From: Exiguobacterium antarcticum DSM 14480
Lineage (GTDB): Bacteria; Bacillota; Bacilli; Exiguobacteriales; Exiguobacteriaceae
Direction: 5' to 3'
DNA length: 64,000 bases
NCBI RefSeq assembly: GCF_000685865.1
Contig: NZ_JMKS01000003.1
Span: 1,240,001-1,304,000, forward strand
Under the pieces are notes generated by a model, which was given only the letters and a program-made list of their open reading frames with translations, did not search any database and was not told the DNA's origin. Position numbers and translations under genes: made by a program. Of the stretch, positions 41,103-51,856 are shown piece by piece; the stretch's first letter is position 1; every line of letters starts with the position of its first letter.

Positions 41103-42335
41103 TTATTTACGGTGCGTACGTCCCGGGCGACGATTAGTCGAACGGCGTGTATTACCACGACCTTCAGCCGGTTCTTTCGTCCCTTTGCTTTGGTCATGCT
41201 GCGCACGAATCATCTCGTCTGATAATTCGACGACGATTGGTGTCACGTCGACACCAAGTTCCCGTTCCATATCACGGAAGGTCCGTCCGTCTTTTGGTGT
41301 GACGATCGAAATGGCGACACCATCGTTGCCGGCGCGTCCTGTCCGACCAATCCGGTGGACATAACTTTCCGCGTCGTCCGGTAGATCATAGTTGAAGACA
41401 TGCGTGACTCCCGTTACATCCAGACCACGTGAGGCGACATCGGTCGCAATCAAGAACGGTGTTTTGCCTTGATAGAACTTTGCCATCGCTTTTTCACGTT
41501 TACCTTGTGTCAATCCACCATGTAATTCATCCGTCGGATATCCTTGCATCTGTAATTCTTCGTTCAACTTGCTGACCCGGCGTTGTGTCCGGCAGAAGAT
41601 GATCGCCGCATAGGGACGCATCTCGTCAAGCATCGTCCGAAGCGTCGCCTGTTTCCGGCGATCCGTCGTCTCGACGACAAATTGTTCGATTGCATCGACG
41701 GTTACTTTTTCTGATTCGACTTGGACTTCAATCGGATCACGGAGATACGTTTTCGCCAGCTGTTCGACTTTTGGTGGCATCGTCGCCGATAACATGACGA
41801 ACTGACGATCAACCGGTGCTGATGCGATGATATCTTCGATTTCCGGTAAAAATCCGATTTGGAGCATCTGATCGGCTTCATCCAAGACAAGCGTCTTCAA
41901 GTCACTCAAATCAAGTGTCCCCCGGCCGACGTGATCCAAGATTCGTCCAGGTGTCCCGATGATGATTTGTGGCATCCGGCCGAGACGTTGGATTTGTTTA
42001 AAGACATCTTGCCCACCATATACGGCAAGGGCACGTACGTCTTCCATGTTCCGGATCAACTTGTGTGTCTCATCCGCAATCTGGCGTGCGAGTTCTCGTG
42101 TCGGTGCGACGATCAAGGCTTGGACGGTTTTGTTGTCTAAATCGATTTGTTCGAGAATCGGTAACAAGAAGGCAAGTGTCTTTCCTGTACCGGTCTGTGC
42201 TTTTCCTATTAAATCACGTCCCGCCAGTAAATGCGGAATAGCTTGTTCCTGAATCGGTGTTGGTTGCTTGATACCTTGTTTTTGTAATTTTTTAACCCAT
42301 AGTTCTTGAATGTGTAACGCTTCAAATGTTGACAT
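41103..42335 (-). CDS. DEAD-box RNA helicase
   Basis: ATP-dependent RNA helicase of 410 residues with all core motifs: Q-motif PTPIQEQAI, AQTGTGKT, PTRELA, TPGR, DEAD, SAT, and HRIGRTGRAG. It ends in a short basic tail (GNTRRSTNRRPGRTHRK). Such Csh-type helicases help ribosome assembly and RNA decay at low temperature. Its leader carries three copies of TTATCCACA that can form exclusive hairpins or bind DnaA. Confidence 0.94.
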   Translation of the reverse strand: MSTFEALHIQELWVKKLQKQGIKQPTPIQEQAIPHLLAGRDLIGKAQTGTGKTLAFLLPILEQIDLDNKTVQALIVAPTRELARQIADETHKLIRNMEDVRALAVYGGQDVFKQIQRLGRMPQIIIGTPGRILDHVGRGTLDLSDLKTLVLDEADQMLQIGFLPEIEDIIASAPVDRQFVMLSATMPPKVEQLAKTYLRDPIEVQVESEKVTVDAIEQFVVETTDRRKQATLRTMLDEMRPYAAIIFCRTQRRVSKLNEELQMQGYPTDELHGGLTQGKREKAMAKFYQGKTPFLIATDVASRGLDVTGVTHVFNYDLPDDAESYVHRIGRTGRAGNDGVAISIVTPKDGRTFRDMERELGVDVTPIVVELSDEMIRAQHDQSKGTKEPAEGRGNTRRSTNRRPGRTHRK

Positions 42336-42351
42336 AGTATCCTCCTAAAAA

Positions 42352-42411
42352 TTATCCACAGAAAAAAGCTGTGGATAACCTGCTTCGAATAGACAAAAAC
42401 AGTTATCCACA
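42352..42411. promoter_or_regulatory. three perfect DnaA-box sequences in helicase leader
   Basis: TTATCCACA at 42352-42360 and 42403-42411, and its complement TGTGGATAA at 42370-42378. On the helicase transcript the middle copy can pair with either outer copy. The 42352-42378 hairpin is followed on the minus strand by TTTTT and then by the ribosome binding site. Confidence 0.8.
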
Positions 42412-42437
42412 GCCGTGCTTTTACTAGTATACACAAT

Positions 42438-42737
42438 TTACGCGTTCGTTGCTTCCTGTTTTAACTTTCGATCGAGTACAAACGTACCAAACGGAATGAA
42501 CGATGCGATAAAAGCAATTCCAGCCTTTAGGAATGACCAACGGTACTTAAACTTAACGACGGCGAGCCATAACGCATACATGACGAACAATACACCATGC
42601 ATCGCACCGACGACTGAAACAGCTTCAGGAATGCCTGCCATATACTTCAACGGCATCGCAATCAACAACAGGATTAAAAATGAAATCCCCTCTAATACAG
42701 CAATCAATCGAAATTGACCTAACGTAGTTCCTAACAT
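42438..42737 (-). CDS. DUF3817 family membrane protein
   Basis: Small integral membrane protein of 99 residues with three membrane segments; matches the DUF3817/YdzA-like family (FRLIAVLEGISFLILL, PLKYMAGIPEAVSVVGAMHG). Role unknown. It precedes the helicase gene on the same strand with about 100 bases between them. Confidence 0.85.
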   Translation of the reverse strand: MLGTTLGQFRLIAVLEGISFLILLLIAMPLKYMAGIPEAVSVVGAMHGVLFVMYALWLAVVKFKYRWSFLKAGIAFIASFIPFGTFVLDRKLKQEATNA

Positions 42738-42814
42738 CCCGTCACTCCTTTTTCCTCTTTACTGTCTTTAGTATACGGGACGTTACTCGGTCTGTGAGCG
42801 GTGTCACAGGATTG

Positions 42815-43780
42815 TCAGATTTCGAGTGGGCGGAGTCGCGCTTCGATTTCTTGACGCTTTGGTTCGAGGAACGGTGGAAGAGCCAGTGTCTCACCCAGCA
42901 TCTCGACCGATTCGTCCGTTGCGAATCCTGGTGTATCCGTCGATAACTCAAATAAGATATGGTTCGGTTCCCGGAAATAGAGCGCTTGGAAATAATGACG
43001 ATCGACTTTTCCAGAGTTCGGCAGACGATACTGATTCAGTCGTTCCACCCACAAATCATATTCTTCACTGTTCGGAACACGGAACGCGACATGATGGACT
43101 CCGCCCCGTCCGAGTCGTTCCCGGTCAAGGTCCGGTCGCGCTTCGAGATGGACTTCCGCTCCGATTCCGCCTTGACCCGTCGAATAGACTTCGATTTCTG
43201 CAAAATCACCGGTAAGTGAAGGATAACTTCCGATTTTTTTAAAGCCAAGCACTTCTGTCAAGACGAGTGCTGTTGGTGCTGGATCATTGACTGTCAACGT
43301 CACGGCACCTAATCCGACGATGGCATGTTCTACTGGAATCTCATCGTGTTTCCAAGGCACACCGCCCGCTACGCCTTCTTCACCGTCTTCTGCGACGAGA
43401 ATCAACCGGGTTCCTTCCTGATCGCGGAACGCCAGCGTCTGTCGACCTGCCCGTTCGATGATGCCATCATGATCGATACCTTGTTGTTCAAAACGTTCTG
43501 CCCAAAATGTGAGCGATGCCGTCGTTTTGACACGGAGGGAGGTTGAAGAGATACTCGATGCACCCGGAACACCCGTCCCTAGATGTGGGATATCAAAAAA
43601 CGTCAGGTCCGTTCCCGGATTCCCTTCTGCATCGCCGTAAAAGAGATGATATGACGTCGTATCATCCTGATTGACCGTTTTTTTAATAAGACGCATCCCT
43701 AATACTTGTGTATAAAATTGATAATTCCGCTCTGCCATTCCTGTTAAAATCGACACATGATGAATACCAAGTAATTCCAT
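42815..43780 (-). CDS. mhqO: ring-cleaving dioxygenase of the glyoxalase (VOC) family, MhqO type
   Basis: Two-domain VOC protein of 321 residues. N-terminal domain begins LLGIHHVSILTG with metal His; second domain has GLGAVTLTVNDP and GGVHHVAFRVP, and a C-terminal HILFELSTDTPGF with the Glu ligand. Bacillus homologues (MhqA/E/O) cleave hydroquinone or catechol adducts under MhqR control. The start at 43780 follows AAGGACG. Its promoter carries an MhqR-like palindrome. Confidence 0.9.
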   Translation of the reverse strand: MELLGIHHVSILTGMAERNYQFYTQVLGMRLIKKTVNQDDTTSYHLFYGDAEGNPGTDLTFFDIPHLGTGVPGASSISSTSLRVKTTASLTFWAERFEQQGIDHDGIIERAGRQTLAFRDQEGTRLILVAEDGEEGVAGGVPWKHDEIPVEHAIVGLGAVTLTVNDPAPTALVLTEVLGFKKIGSYPSLTGDFAEIEVYSTGQGGIGAEVHLEARPDLDRERLGRGGVHHVAFRVPNSEEYDLWVERLNQYRLPNSGKVDRHYFQALYFREPNHILFELSTDTPGFATDESVEMLGETLALPPFLEPKRQEIEARLRPLEI

Positions 43781-43817
43781 AGTTGCCACGTCCTTTTCTT
43801 GATTTGTAGTTTGTATC

Positions 43818-43855
43818 GTCAGTATAACGCACAAATATCTTGAATTCAAGATATT
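43818..43855 (-). promoter_or_regulatory. mhqO promoter with MhqR-type operator
   Basis: Minus strand TTGAAT, 17-base spacer, TATACT. A perfect palindrome with core ATATCTTGAATTCAAGATAT spans 43834-43855 and covers the -35 box. It resembles the MhqR box of Bacillus (ATCTCGAATTCGAGAT). Confidence 0.78.
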
Positions 43856-43863
43856 AAATCATT

Positions 43864-43896
43864 AAAAAAAATCGCCCTTCCGAAAAAGGACGATTG
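43864..43896 (-). terminator. terminator of cold-shock gene
   Basis: Stem AATCG-CCTT / AAGG-CGATT with a T run on the minus strand. Confidence 0.8.
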
Positions 43897-43907
43897 AATA
43901 GTTAAGA

Positions 43908-44108
43908 TTAAAGTTTTACGACGTTAGCAGCTTGTGCTCCACGTGCGCCTTCAGTGATTTCGAATTCAACTTCTTGACCTTCGTCAAGTGATTTGAACCC
44001 TTCACCAGTGATTGCTGAGAAATGTACGAATACGTCTTCTCCGCCTTCAACTTCGATGAAACCGAAACCTTTTTCTGCGTTAAACCATTTTACTTTACCT
44101 GTGTTCAT
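43908..44108 (-). CDS. cspA: cold-shock protein
   Basis: RNA chaperone of 66 residues (single CSD). RNP1 KGFGFIEV and RNP2 VFVHFSAI are intact. The ATG at 44108 is placed 7 bases after GGAGGT; an upstream in-frame codon is not preceded by a ribosome binding site. The transcript has a leader of about 140 bases, typical of csp genes with a cold-responsive 5' UTR. Confidence 0.95.
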   Translation of the reverse strand: MNTGKVKWFNAEKGFGFIEVEGGEDVFVHFSAITGEGFKSLDEGQEVEFEITEGARGAQAANVVKL

Positions 44109-44257
44109 GGGAACAACCTCCAAAAATAAATTACTTAATACATATGCAAGGCATATGAAAGAAATTCATTATTGTCCCGAAATACATGGAGCGACGAAAA
44201 GATTGTTCGTGACGCGATGTGAATCAGTAGTGACAATAACAATATTAAGCTACCGTT

Positions 44258-44287
44258 AGTATAAAATGATTGCGCTTTAAAAGTCAA
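44258..44287 (-). promoter_or_regulatory. promoter of csp gene
   Basis: Minus strand TTGACT (44282-44287), 18-base spacer, TATACT (44258-44263), giving a leader of about 140 bases. Confidence 0.7.
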
Positions 44288-44336
44288 GTTGTCTGACCAG
44301 TTTTTTCCCAATTCATACCACTTCACACACAAAAAA

Positions 44337-44376
44337 AATAAGCAGATTCGGAGCACTCCGAATCTGCTTATTTTAC
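44337..44376. terminator. terminator of M6 protease gene
   Basis: Perfect stem AATAAGCAGATTCGGAG / CTCCGAATCTGCTTATT (partly overlapping loop CACT) flanked by A and T runs. Confidence 0.9.
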
Positions 44377-46761
44377 TTAACGATGGATCCAGACCGCTCC
44401 AGCAGAGTTATCTTTCGCTTCACCGATGACTTGAATTTGAAGACCGTTTTTCGGGAGCAGTTTTCCTGCATCCGGGATCAACTGATTGATGTACGATTTT
44501 GAATCATTAAACGTCGTGACACCAGCAAGTCCTTTGTAGTCATACAGACCACGTGTCGGAGAATCGATGACCCAAGCCGGTGCTTTATCATAGCTGAAAG
44601 CAGCATCCGCGATTTGGTAACGTGTGCTTCCTGCAACGACCGGTTGTCCTTTGAGCGTTCCAACGATTGCTTCAGGGTGCGAATCGACGACACCGAGGAA
44701 TCCTTCACCCGGGTGAACACCAACCCAGTTATCCGTAAAGCTGTTATCAGCATACCAGACGACAAGACCTGTGTTGTATTTGACACCACGTGCATGCTCA
44801 AGTGCTTTATCTGAGCCTGCATAGTTCCGCCATTCGAGGTAGTAGGCGTTATCTGCATAGCTGAAACCATCCGAAGCGACAAAACCGTCTAATTTAAACT
44901 TCGGTGTGCCTTCTGCATCGTCTTCAAAGACGACTTTTCCGTCGACTGTCAATTTTGCGTTATCAAGCGCAAAACCGTCAAGGGCAAGACCGGCATCCCC
45001 TGTGTAGTCAAACGTCAATGTGACTTTTTTGCCGGCAAATTCACTGAGGTCGTATGATTTGTCGACCCATGCACCTTTTGAAGATTCGGCACGTTGATCG
45101 CCATCCGTATCTTCGTCACCAATCACATCGATAACTTTTGATACGCCGTCAGCTGTTGCCGTGACTTTCAAGAAGTCATAGTCAAATTCGACATCGAAGT
45201 AGGCTTTGTAATCAAATTTCGCAGCTTTTGCTGCCGTCAAATCGAATTCAGGTGATGTCATGGACGTATGGAGATCGTTCCCTTTTGTGCTGTAATAATA
45301 TTTTTTACCGAATGCCGGTGCAATCCCTTTGACCGGTTTTTTCGGCAAGTTCACTTTGATGATGCCTGGATTTTTAGATTTCGTGACACTTTGATCCAGG
45401 TATGAAGCCGTTCCTGCTTTTGAGAGCGAATCAAAATCGACGTTTTGAATGTTCGCCCAGTTTCCGCCCATCACATTTTGGAAGAACTCCTTGTTTTGTG
45501 GTGAGAAACTGGTTGGTTCTGTTCCGGCAATGTTTCCGTTCCAGCTACCACCACTCATGATCGACCATGAGGCAACCGGCTCGCCTTGACCTGTGTACTG
45601 TGTATCGTACTCATCTGGAAGCCCAAGATCATGACCGAATTCGTGTGCGAAGACTCCGACTGCTCCATCTTCTGGTTGAACTGTGTAGTCATAGGCTGCC
45701 ATCTTGCCGCCCCAGTTCGTCGAGTTTGAAGTCGTGTTCGCAACCGGATAAACACCATCGAGTGTCCAGCGGTGTGACCAAATTGCGTCGTCACCGAGCG
45801 TACCACCACCGGCTTCCTGTCCCGTACCCGCATGGATGATCATCAAGTGATCGACAAGGCCATCCGGTTCGTTCAATTCACCGTCTCCATCGAGATCGTA
45901 TAGATCAAATTTGTCGTAGTCTGCTAAATTGATTCCTGATTTGACCGCTGCATTCAATGAATCCTTGACGAGACCCCGTGGTCCTTTTGCTCCCGGAAGG
46001 TTATCGTTACCACCTTTAGGATTATCTGAACCATAGTCTTTTGCCGTCCCTGGAACCGTCAACCAGTTCGAGACGGTACCATCAACAGAGTAGCTACCAC
46101 CAGACTGTTCTTCATAGTATTGTTTGAACGTCTTGACCTTGTCGCCATTAAATAGTTCAAATTCTTTATCACCAAACATTAAGTCTTGATAATGTTTTTG
46201 GTTGAAATCCTTTGAATACATGTAGCCTTCTTCTTGGACGACGTTGTTATGCTTGAAGTCATTGTACTCAACGAGTAGAACGAGTACTTCATCTGTCCGA
46301 GTAGAGCCATTATAAGTCGCTTGTTTGGCTTTATCGACTTTGACAAACCCATCTTTTTTCCCTTTTTTGTAATTGTTATGATTTTTAGCGAGCTGTTTTG
46401 CGAGCTGCTCTTTTTGTTTCGTCAAGAAGTCTTTTGTTTTTTGATCAAATTTCGCTTCTTTTTCCGACTCATGATCATGATCTGCTTCCGGTTTCCCGTT
46501 TGCCTTTTTATCAAGATATTTTTGAACCGCCTTTTGTTTTTCAGCTGCAGATGCTGCTTTTGAGACGACCCCACGTTTTTCCAATACTTTCAATAAACGT
46601 TCCTGATCAACCGTATTTAAATCCATCGGTGCGCCGGCTACTGATTTTTCAGCAGCTTCAACAGATTTTACCTTCCCACCAGGTAAAACTGGACCAACGG
46701 CAAAAGCGGCTGCCGTAATTCCGGACAAGACGGCTAAGCTAAGCTGTTTCTTTTTTCCCAC
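44377..46761 (-). CDS. secreted M6-family metalloprotease (immune inhibitor A type), GTG start
   Basis: Exported protease of 794 residues. N-terminal signal peptide ([20 protein letters not shown]), a propeptide rich in Lys and Glu, and an M6 catalytic domain with [14 protein letters not shown] (zinc His residues and catalytic Glu). Calcium-binding Asp-rich segments ([14 protein letters not shown]) precede it, and a MAM-like/VCBS-type C-terminal half follows. Initiates at GTG after AGGGGG. It probably degrades external proteins. Single gene. Confidence 0.93.
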   Translation of the reverse strand: MGKKKQLSLAVLSGITAAAFAVGPVLPGGKVKSVEAAEKSVAGAPMDLNTVDQERLLKVLEKRGVVSKAASAAEKQKAVQKYLDKKANGKPEADHDHESEKEAKFDQKTKDFLTKQKEQLAKQLAKNHNNYKKGKKDGFVKVDKAKQATYNGSTRTDEVLVLLVEYNDFKHNNVVQEEGYMYSKDFNQKHYQDLMFGDKEFELFNGDKVKTFKQYYEEQSGGSYSVDGTVSNWLTVPGTAKDYGSDNPKGGNDNLPGAKGPRGLVKDSLNAAVKSGINLADYDKFDLYDLDGDGELNEPDGLVDHLMIIHAGTGQEAGGGTLGDDAIWSHRWTLDGVYPVANTTSNSTNWGGKMAAYDYTVQPEDGAVGVFAHEFGHDLGLPDEYDTQYTGQGEPVASWSIMSGGSWNGNIAGTEPTSFSPQNKEFFQNVMGGNWANIQNVDFDSLSKAGTASYLDQSVTKSKNPGIIKVNLPKKPVKGIAPAFGKKYYYSTKGNDLHTSMTSPEFDLTAAKAAKFDYKAYFDVEFDYDFLKVTATADGVSKVIDVIGDEDTDGDQRAESSKGAWVDKSYDLSEFAGKKVTLTFDYTGDAGLALDGFALDNAKLTVDGKVVFEDDAEGTPKFKLDGFVASDGFSYADNAYYLEWRNYAGSDKALEHARGVKYNTGLVVWYADNSFTDNWVGVHPGEGFLGVVDSHPEAIVGTLKGQPVVAGSTRYQIADAAFSYDKAPAWVIDSPTRGLYDYKGLAGVTTFNDSKSYINQLIPDAGKLLPKNGLQIQVIGEAKDNSAGAVWIHR

Positions 46762-47039
46762 GTGAACTGACCCCCTATGTAGTAGTGAAAAGCATGACTG
46801 AGATAACTTTTCTGAATATTCAAATCATATGTTGTTTTAGTTGGTTAATCAATTACTTTTTGAACAATTAGTACTTTGTAACTATACCTATTTTTGGAAT
46901 TTAGTTCATTTATACGGAAATTTGCCGATAATGTTAATAAACGTTCATTCATCCTTGCCCTTATTTCTAAAATAAAGAAGATTGCATCCTGCTACCGCGA
47001 TACGCTAAAAACATCACTTATCCCTAAAGGAGGAACCTT

Positions 47040-48533
47040 ATGACACCGCTACAAAAATTCGAACGACAACTGCTAAAGAACTATCTGATCGGCTCATTCG
47101 TCGCCGTGTTTGGTGTCGGTTGTCTGTTCATTTTTGAAACACTGACATTTGATATACGGGAGCGCGTAATTTTGCTGGCCATCATGACCCTCTCCGTCAT
47201 TTTGATGTTCAGCTTCGAATATACGGTCTATCGAAAACATATGCGTCCGCTGTATCACGTCTTTCAGACATCCGTCCCCAGTCAGGAACAACTGTCTGCT
47301 GCGTTTCGGACGACGCATCGTTTTCCATTATTGACGATCAAGCGGATTCTCGGTCCTCACTTTTTGGGCTTATCGATTCCTTCATCGGTATTAACGGCTC
47401 TTTCGATTTACTTCGGTTGGCTCGATATGCCGTATTACTTAATCGGGCTTGCTTGTTTCGGCGCGATACTCGTTGCGATTTTGCATGCCTTGATTGAATT
47501 TTTCCTGACGTATCGTGTGACGGAAGCAATGTTAGCCGAGTTAACGACTCAAACCAAGGCACGTGGTTATGGTGAGCTTATCTTGACCAAAAAAGACTTC
47601 GTCAGTCTCCGTCAAAAAATGTTGATCAGCACACTCATCATTGGTGTTTTTCCAATTTTATTGTTCGTTCTCGCCTCTGCTGTCCAGTTGACGGAAAATG
47701 AGAGTTTACGGTCCTATTGGAGTTGGTCGACCCTGATCTTGATCGTCATTCTATGTCTTGCGACATTTTGCAGCCTGCTTCTATATGAAAATATCCAAAA
47801 ACCGATATTGGCTTTACAGGAAGGTGTTTCACAAATCGAGTCCGGACGATTGAATACGATCGCCAATCCTTTTTCTGACGAGTTCTCTCAACTGATCGGC
47901 GGATTTAACTTGATGGTTGAAGGGATTCAAGGACGCGATCAAGAAAACGAGCAGCTGCTCGATAGTCTGTTCACCTTGTTTGCCGCCACACTCGATGCAC
48001 GTGATCCTTATACGGCCGGGCATTCTCTTCGTGTATCCGAATATTCGGTTGAAATCGCCCGTGCTGCTGGTTTACCCGACGAGCAGATCGAGCTGTTACG
48101 TAAATCAGCACTCTTGCACGATATCGGGAAAATTGGGATTCGGGATGATGTGTTGTTGAAGGAAGGACGATTGACCGAGGAAGAATTCGACAAAATCAAA
48201 CAACATCCCGTCATCGGTGTCCACATTTTATCGCAAGTTCATCTCCCGATGAAGTTACAACCGATTCTTCCTGGGGTAAAGTATCACCATGAACGCTACG
48301 ATGGAAAAGGATACCCAGAAGGATTAGCCGGTGAAGCGATTCCCGTCTTCGGACGCATCATGGCAATTGCCGATGCGTATGATGCCATGACATCCGATCG
48401 TCCCTACCGTACAGGAATGCCTGTCGAACGCGCACTGGCCATCTTAGAAGAAGGTAGTGGGACGCAGTGGGACGCTTCCTTTACCCAACTGTTTCTGGAC
48501 TTGAAAAGACGTTCCATCACCACAGCCTCTTGA
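47040..48533 (+). CDS. HD-GYP domain cyclic-di-GMP phosphodiesterase
   Basis: Membrane protein of 497 residues with about six N-terminal membrane segments, a HAMP domain (about 265-310, NIQKPILALQEGVSQIESGR) and a C-terminal HD-GYP domain with HDIGKIGI, HHERYDGKGYP and DAYDAMTSDRPYR. The HD-GYP residues are intact, so hydrolysis of cyclic di-GMP is likely. The next gene follows after 21 bases and may be co-transcribed. Confidence 0.93.
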   Translation: MTPLQKFERQLLKNYLIGSFVAVFGVGCLFIFETLTFDIRERVILLAIMTLSVILMFSFEYTVYRKHMRPLYHVFQTSVPSQEQLSAAFRTTHRFPLLTIKRILGPHFLGLSIPSSVLTALSIYFGWLDMPYYLIGLACFGAILVAILHALIEFFLTYRVTEAMLAELTTQTKARGYGELILTKKDFVSLRQKMLISTLIIGVFPILLFVLASAVQLTENESLRSYWSWSTLILIVILCLATFCSLLLYENIQKPILALQEGVSQIESGRLNTIANPFSDEFSQLIGGFNLMVEGIQGRDQENEQLLDSLFTLFAATLDARDPYTAGHSLRVSEYSVEIARAAGLPDEQIELLRKSALLHDIGKIGIRDDVLLKEGRLTEEEFDKIKQHPVIGVHILSQVHLPMKLQPILPGVKYHHERYDGKGYPEGLAGEAIPVFGRIMAIADAYDAMTSDRPYRTGMPVERALAILEEGSGTQWDASFTQLFLDLKRRSITTAS

Positions 48534-48554
48534 TTTTCACGAAAGGAGTTTCTC

Positions 48555-48986
48555 ATGCATCCAAAAATTGTGGATCGTCACGAACTATATGTCATCGGTC
48601 TTGGTCTGACTTGCGAAGAAAATGAATTGCATACATTGATGCCGGAACTATGGCGTGAGTTCTCCCGTCGCTCACATGAAATTCCTGCTGAGCCGGGTAG
48701 TTATCCGCTCGATGTATCACTTGGTCAACGTGGAACGACACACACACAATGTATTGGACTCCCTGTCGCTTCACTCGACCGTGTGCCAAAAGGGATGAAA
48801 GGACACCATGTTCCGTCGGCCCGTTATGTGTTTTGGAAACATGAAGGTCCTGATATTGAGATTTGGAAGTCGTTTGAAAAGATTCAACGGTTTGCTCAAA
48901 AACAAGGAATCACACTCGATCCTCTTGATTTCAAGATCGACGAGACACGTGACAAGACACATCATCTCTATCAAAGAATTCTCTAA
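48555..48986 (+). CDS. GyrI-like/effector-binding domain protein
   Basis: Soluble protein of 143 residues resembling the stand-alone effector-binding (AraC_E_bind/GyrI-like) fold: FSRRSHEIP, GLPVASLDRVPKGMKGHHVPSARYVFWKHEGP, IWKSFEKIQRF. Such proteins bind small hydrophobic ligands. No DNA-binding domain is attached. Probably in an operon with the HD-GYP gene. Confidence 0.75.
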   Translation: MHPKIVDRHELYVIGLGLTCEENELHTLMPELWREFSRRSHEIPAEPGSYPLDVSLGQRGTTHTQCIGLPVASLDRVPKGMKGHHVPSARYVFWKHEGPDIEIWKSFEKIQRFAQKQGITLDPLDFKIDETRDKTHHLYQRIL

Positions 48987-49012
48987 AACCGCTGTCTGAA
49001 GCGGTTTTTTTG
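48986..49012 (+). terminator. terminator after HD-GYP operon
   Basis: Stem AAACCGC / GCGGTTT followed by a T run. Confidence 0.85.
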
Positions 49013-49131
49013 ATGTCATCTTCCATGTTTTTCTGTCACTTAACTATTCAGTGCAGGTATTAAGTACTATATTCAGAAAATTCTAATTAATACGAACGGC
49101 TTATTCTCGCTTTTCCTTTTCTTTGGCATAG

Positions 49132-50700
<1,569 letters not shown>

Positions 50701-50725
50701 GAAAACTTCCTCCCAAGGATTTTTG

Positions 50726-50758
50726 ACCTCTCGAGTCGATAGCTCGGGAGGTTTTTTT
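50726..50758 (+). terminator. terminator of M4 protease gene
   Basis: Stem ACCTCTCGAG / CTCGGGAGGT followed by a run of seven T. Confidence 0.85.
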
Positions 50759-50771
50759 GTAAGACGGTTTG

Positions 50772-51710
50772 TCAAATTAAGTGCAACACTTCTTCCGAGA
50801 AGACCTCGTATGCAGTTTTCCAGTTGAGACATTTCCGTGGTCTCCCATTGATCCAGGCGAGCGCTTGAGCGAGTTCAGAACGACTGACCTTTCCGAAATC
50901 CGTCCCCTTCGGGAAAAATTCACGGAGAAGACCATTGGCGTTCTCGTTACTTCCACGTTGCCAAGAAGAATACGGATCCGCAAAATACATCGGTACGCCT
51001 AACGTTTCACGAATTCGTTCATGACAGCTAAACTCTTTTCCACGATCTGTCGTCGCGGTTTGAAACGTTCCCGACGGGAAGTAGAGATGCAATGCTTTAA
51101 TCGCTGACTCCATCGAGGCAGCGGACCGATCCTCCATCGGCACAGCGAGATAGAAACGGCTCTTTCGCTCGACGAACGTTGCGACACATGCCTTGGATTT
51201 CCCTCTGGCTGAGACGACAGTATCCAGCTCCCAATGTCCAAACGTTTGGCGCCCTTTGACGTCGGCTGGACGTTTACTGATTGGTAATCCGACATTGAAG
51301 CGTCCACGCGTCTCACGTGGTTTCTGACGCTTTCCCTTTTGGCGAAGAAAACTAGAATTGGTCTCGACGAGGCCCGTATAGATCCAGCGATAAATTGTCT
51401 TGAAGGATAGTCCTTCTTCTTGGAATAAACGTCCGGCAATCTGTTCAGGCGACCATGTCTCGCGTAACTTTTCGAGGATACGAACTCCTTTTTCTAGCGT
51501 GAACTTCGTCCGTGCACCGCACTTCTTTTTGCGCTCAACATAACGCTGGTCAGCACAAGAAGCATCATAGTAAGGGTTTCGTTTTAATTCTCGTGAAATC
51601 GTAGAAGGTTGACGCCCCAGGCGTCCCGCAATCTTTCGGACGGATAAACCTAAATCGAGATACGTTTCTATTTTGACTCTTTCTGATGTGGTAAGATGAA
51701 TATAGCTCAT
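50772..51710 (-). CDS. IS30-family transposase
   Basis: DDE transposase of 312 residues. N-terminal helix-turn-helix region (LTTSERVKIETYLDLGLSVR, GRQPSTISRELKRN), then the rve catalytic core with Asp in FGHWELDTVV, Asp in TATTDRGKEF and Glu in SNENANGLLREFFPKG. All three catalytic residues are intact and the frame is unbroken, so it may be active. Its stop codon (TGA at 50774-50772) lies just outside the inverted repeat, in flanking DNA. Confidence 0.94.
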   Translation of the reverse strand: MSYIHLTTSERVKIETYLDLGLSVRKIAGRLGRQPSTISRELKRNPYYDASCADQRYVERKKKCGARTKFTLEKGVRILEKLRETWSPEQIAGRLFQEEGLSFKTIYRWIYTGLVETNSSFLRQKGKRQKPRETRGRFNVGLPISKRPADVKGRQTFGHWELDTVVSARGKSKACVATFVERKSRFYLAVPMEDRSAASMESAIKALHLYFPSGTFQTATTDRGKEFSCHERIRETLGVPMYFADPYSSWQRGSNENANGLLREFFPKGTDFGKVSRSELAQALAWINGRPRKCLNWKTAYEVFSEEVLHLI

Positions 51711-51801
51711 AACAAATCCTCCGTTGAATGTGGTGTGGTAACTCCATTCTACACGAGGCCGTTATGGGCTTTTTGTGTTTTCCGTCAGGTGTTGCACTTA
51801 A
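50776..51801 (-). mobile_element. IS30-family insertion sequence
   Basis: Complete element of about 1026 bases. The ends carry the inverted repeat ATTAAGTGCAACAC (50776-50789 and complement 51788-51801). It holds one transposase gene on the minus strand. Target duplication is not clear from the flanks. It is inserted between the terminators of two convergent genes, so it disrupts neither. Confidence 0.88.
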
Positions 51802-51816
51802 TATTACAATTCGTCG

Positions 51817-51853
51817 TAAAAAAAAAAGCGACCTGTCAAAGACAGACCGCTTT
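51817..51853 (-). terminator. terminator of SH3-like protein gene
   Basis: Stem AAAAGCG-CTGTC / GACAG-CGCTTTT with a long T run on the minus strand. Confidence 0.85.
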
Positions 51854-51856
51854 TAC

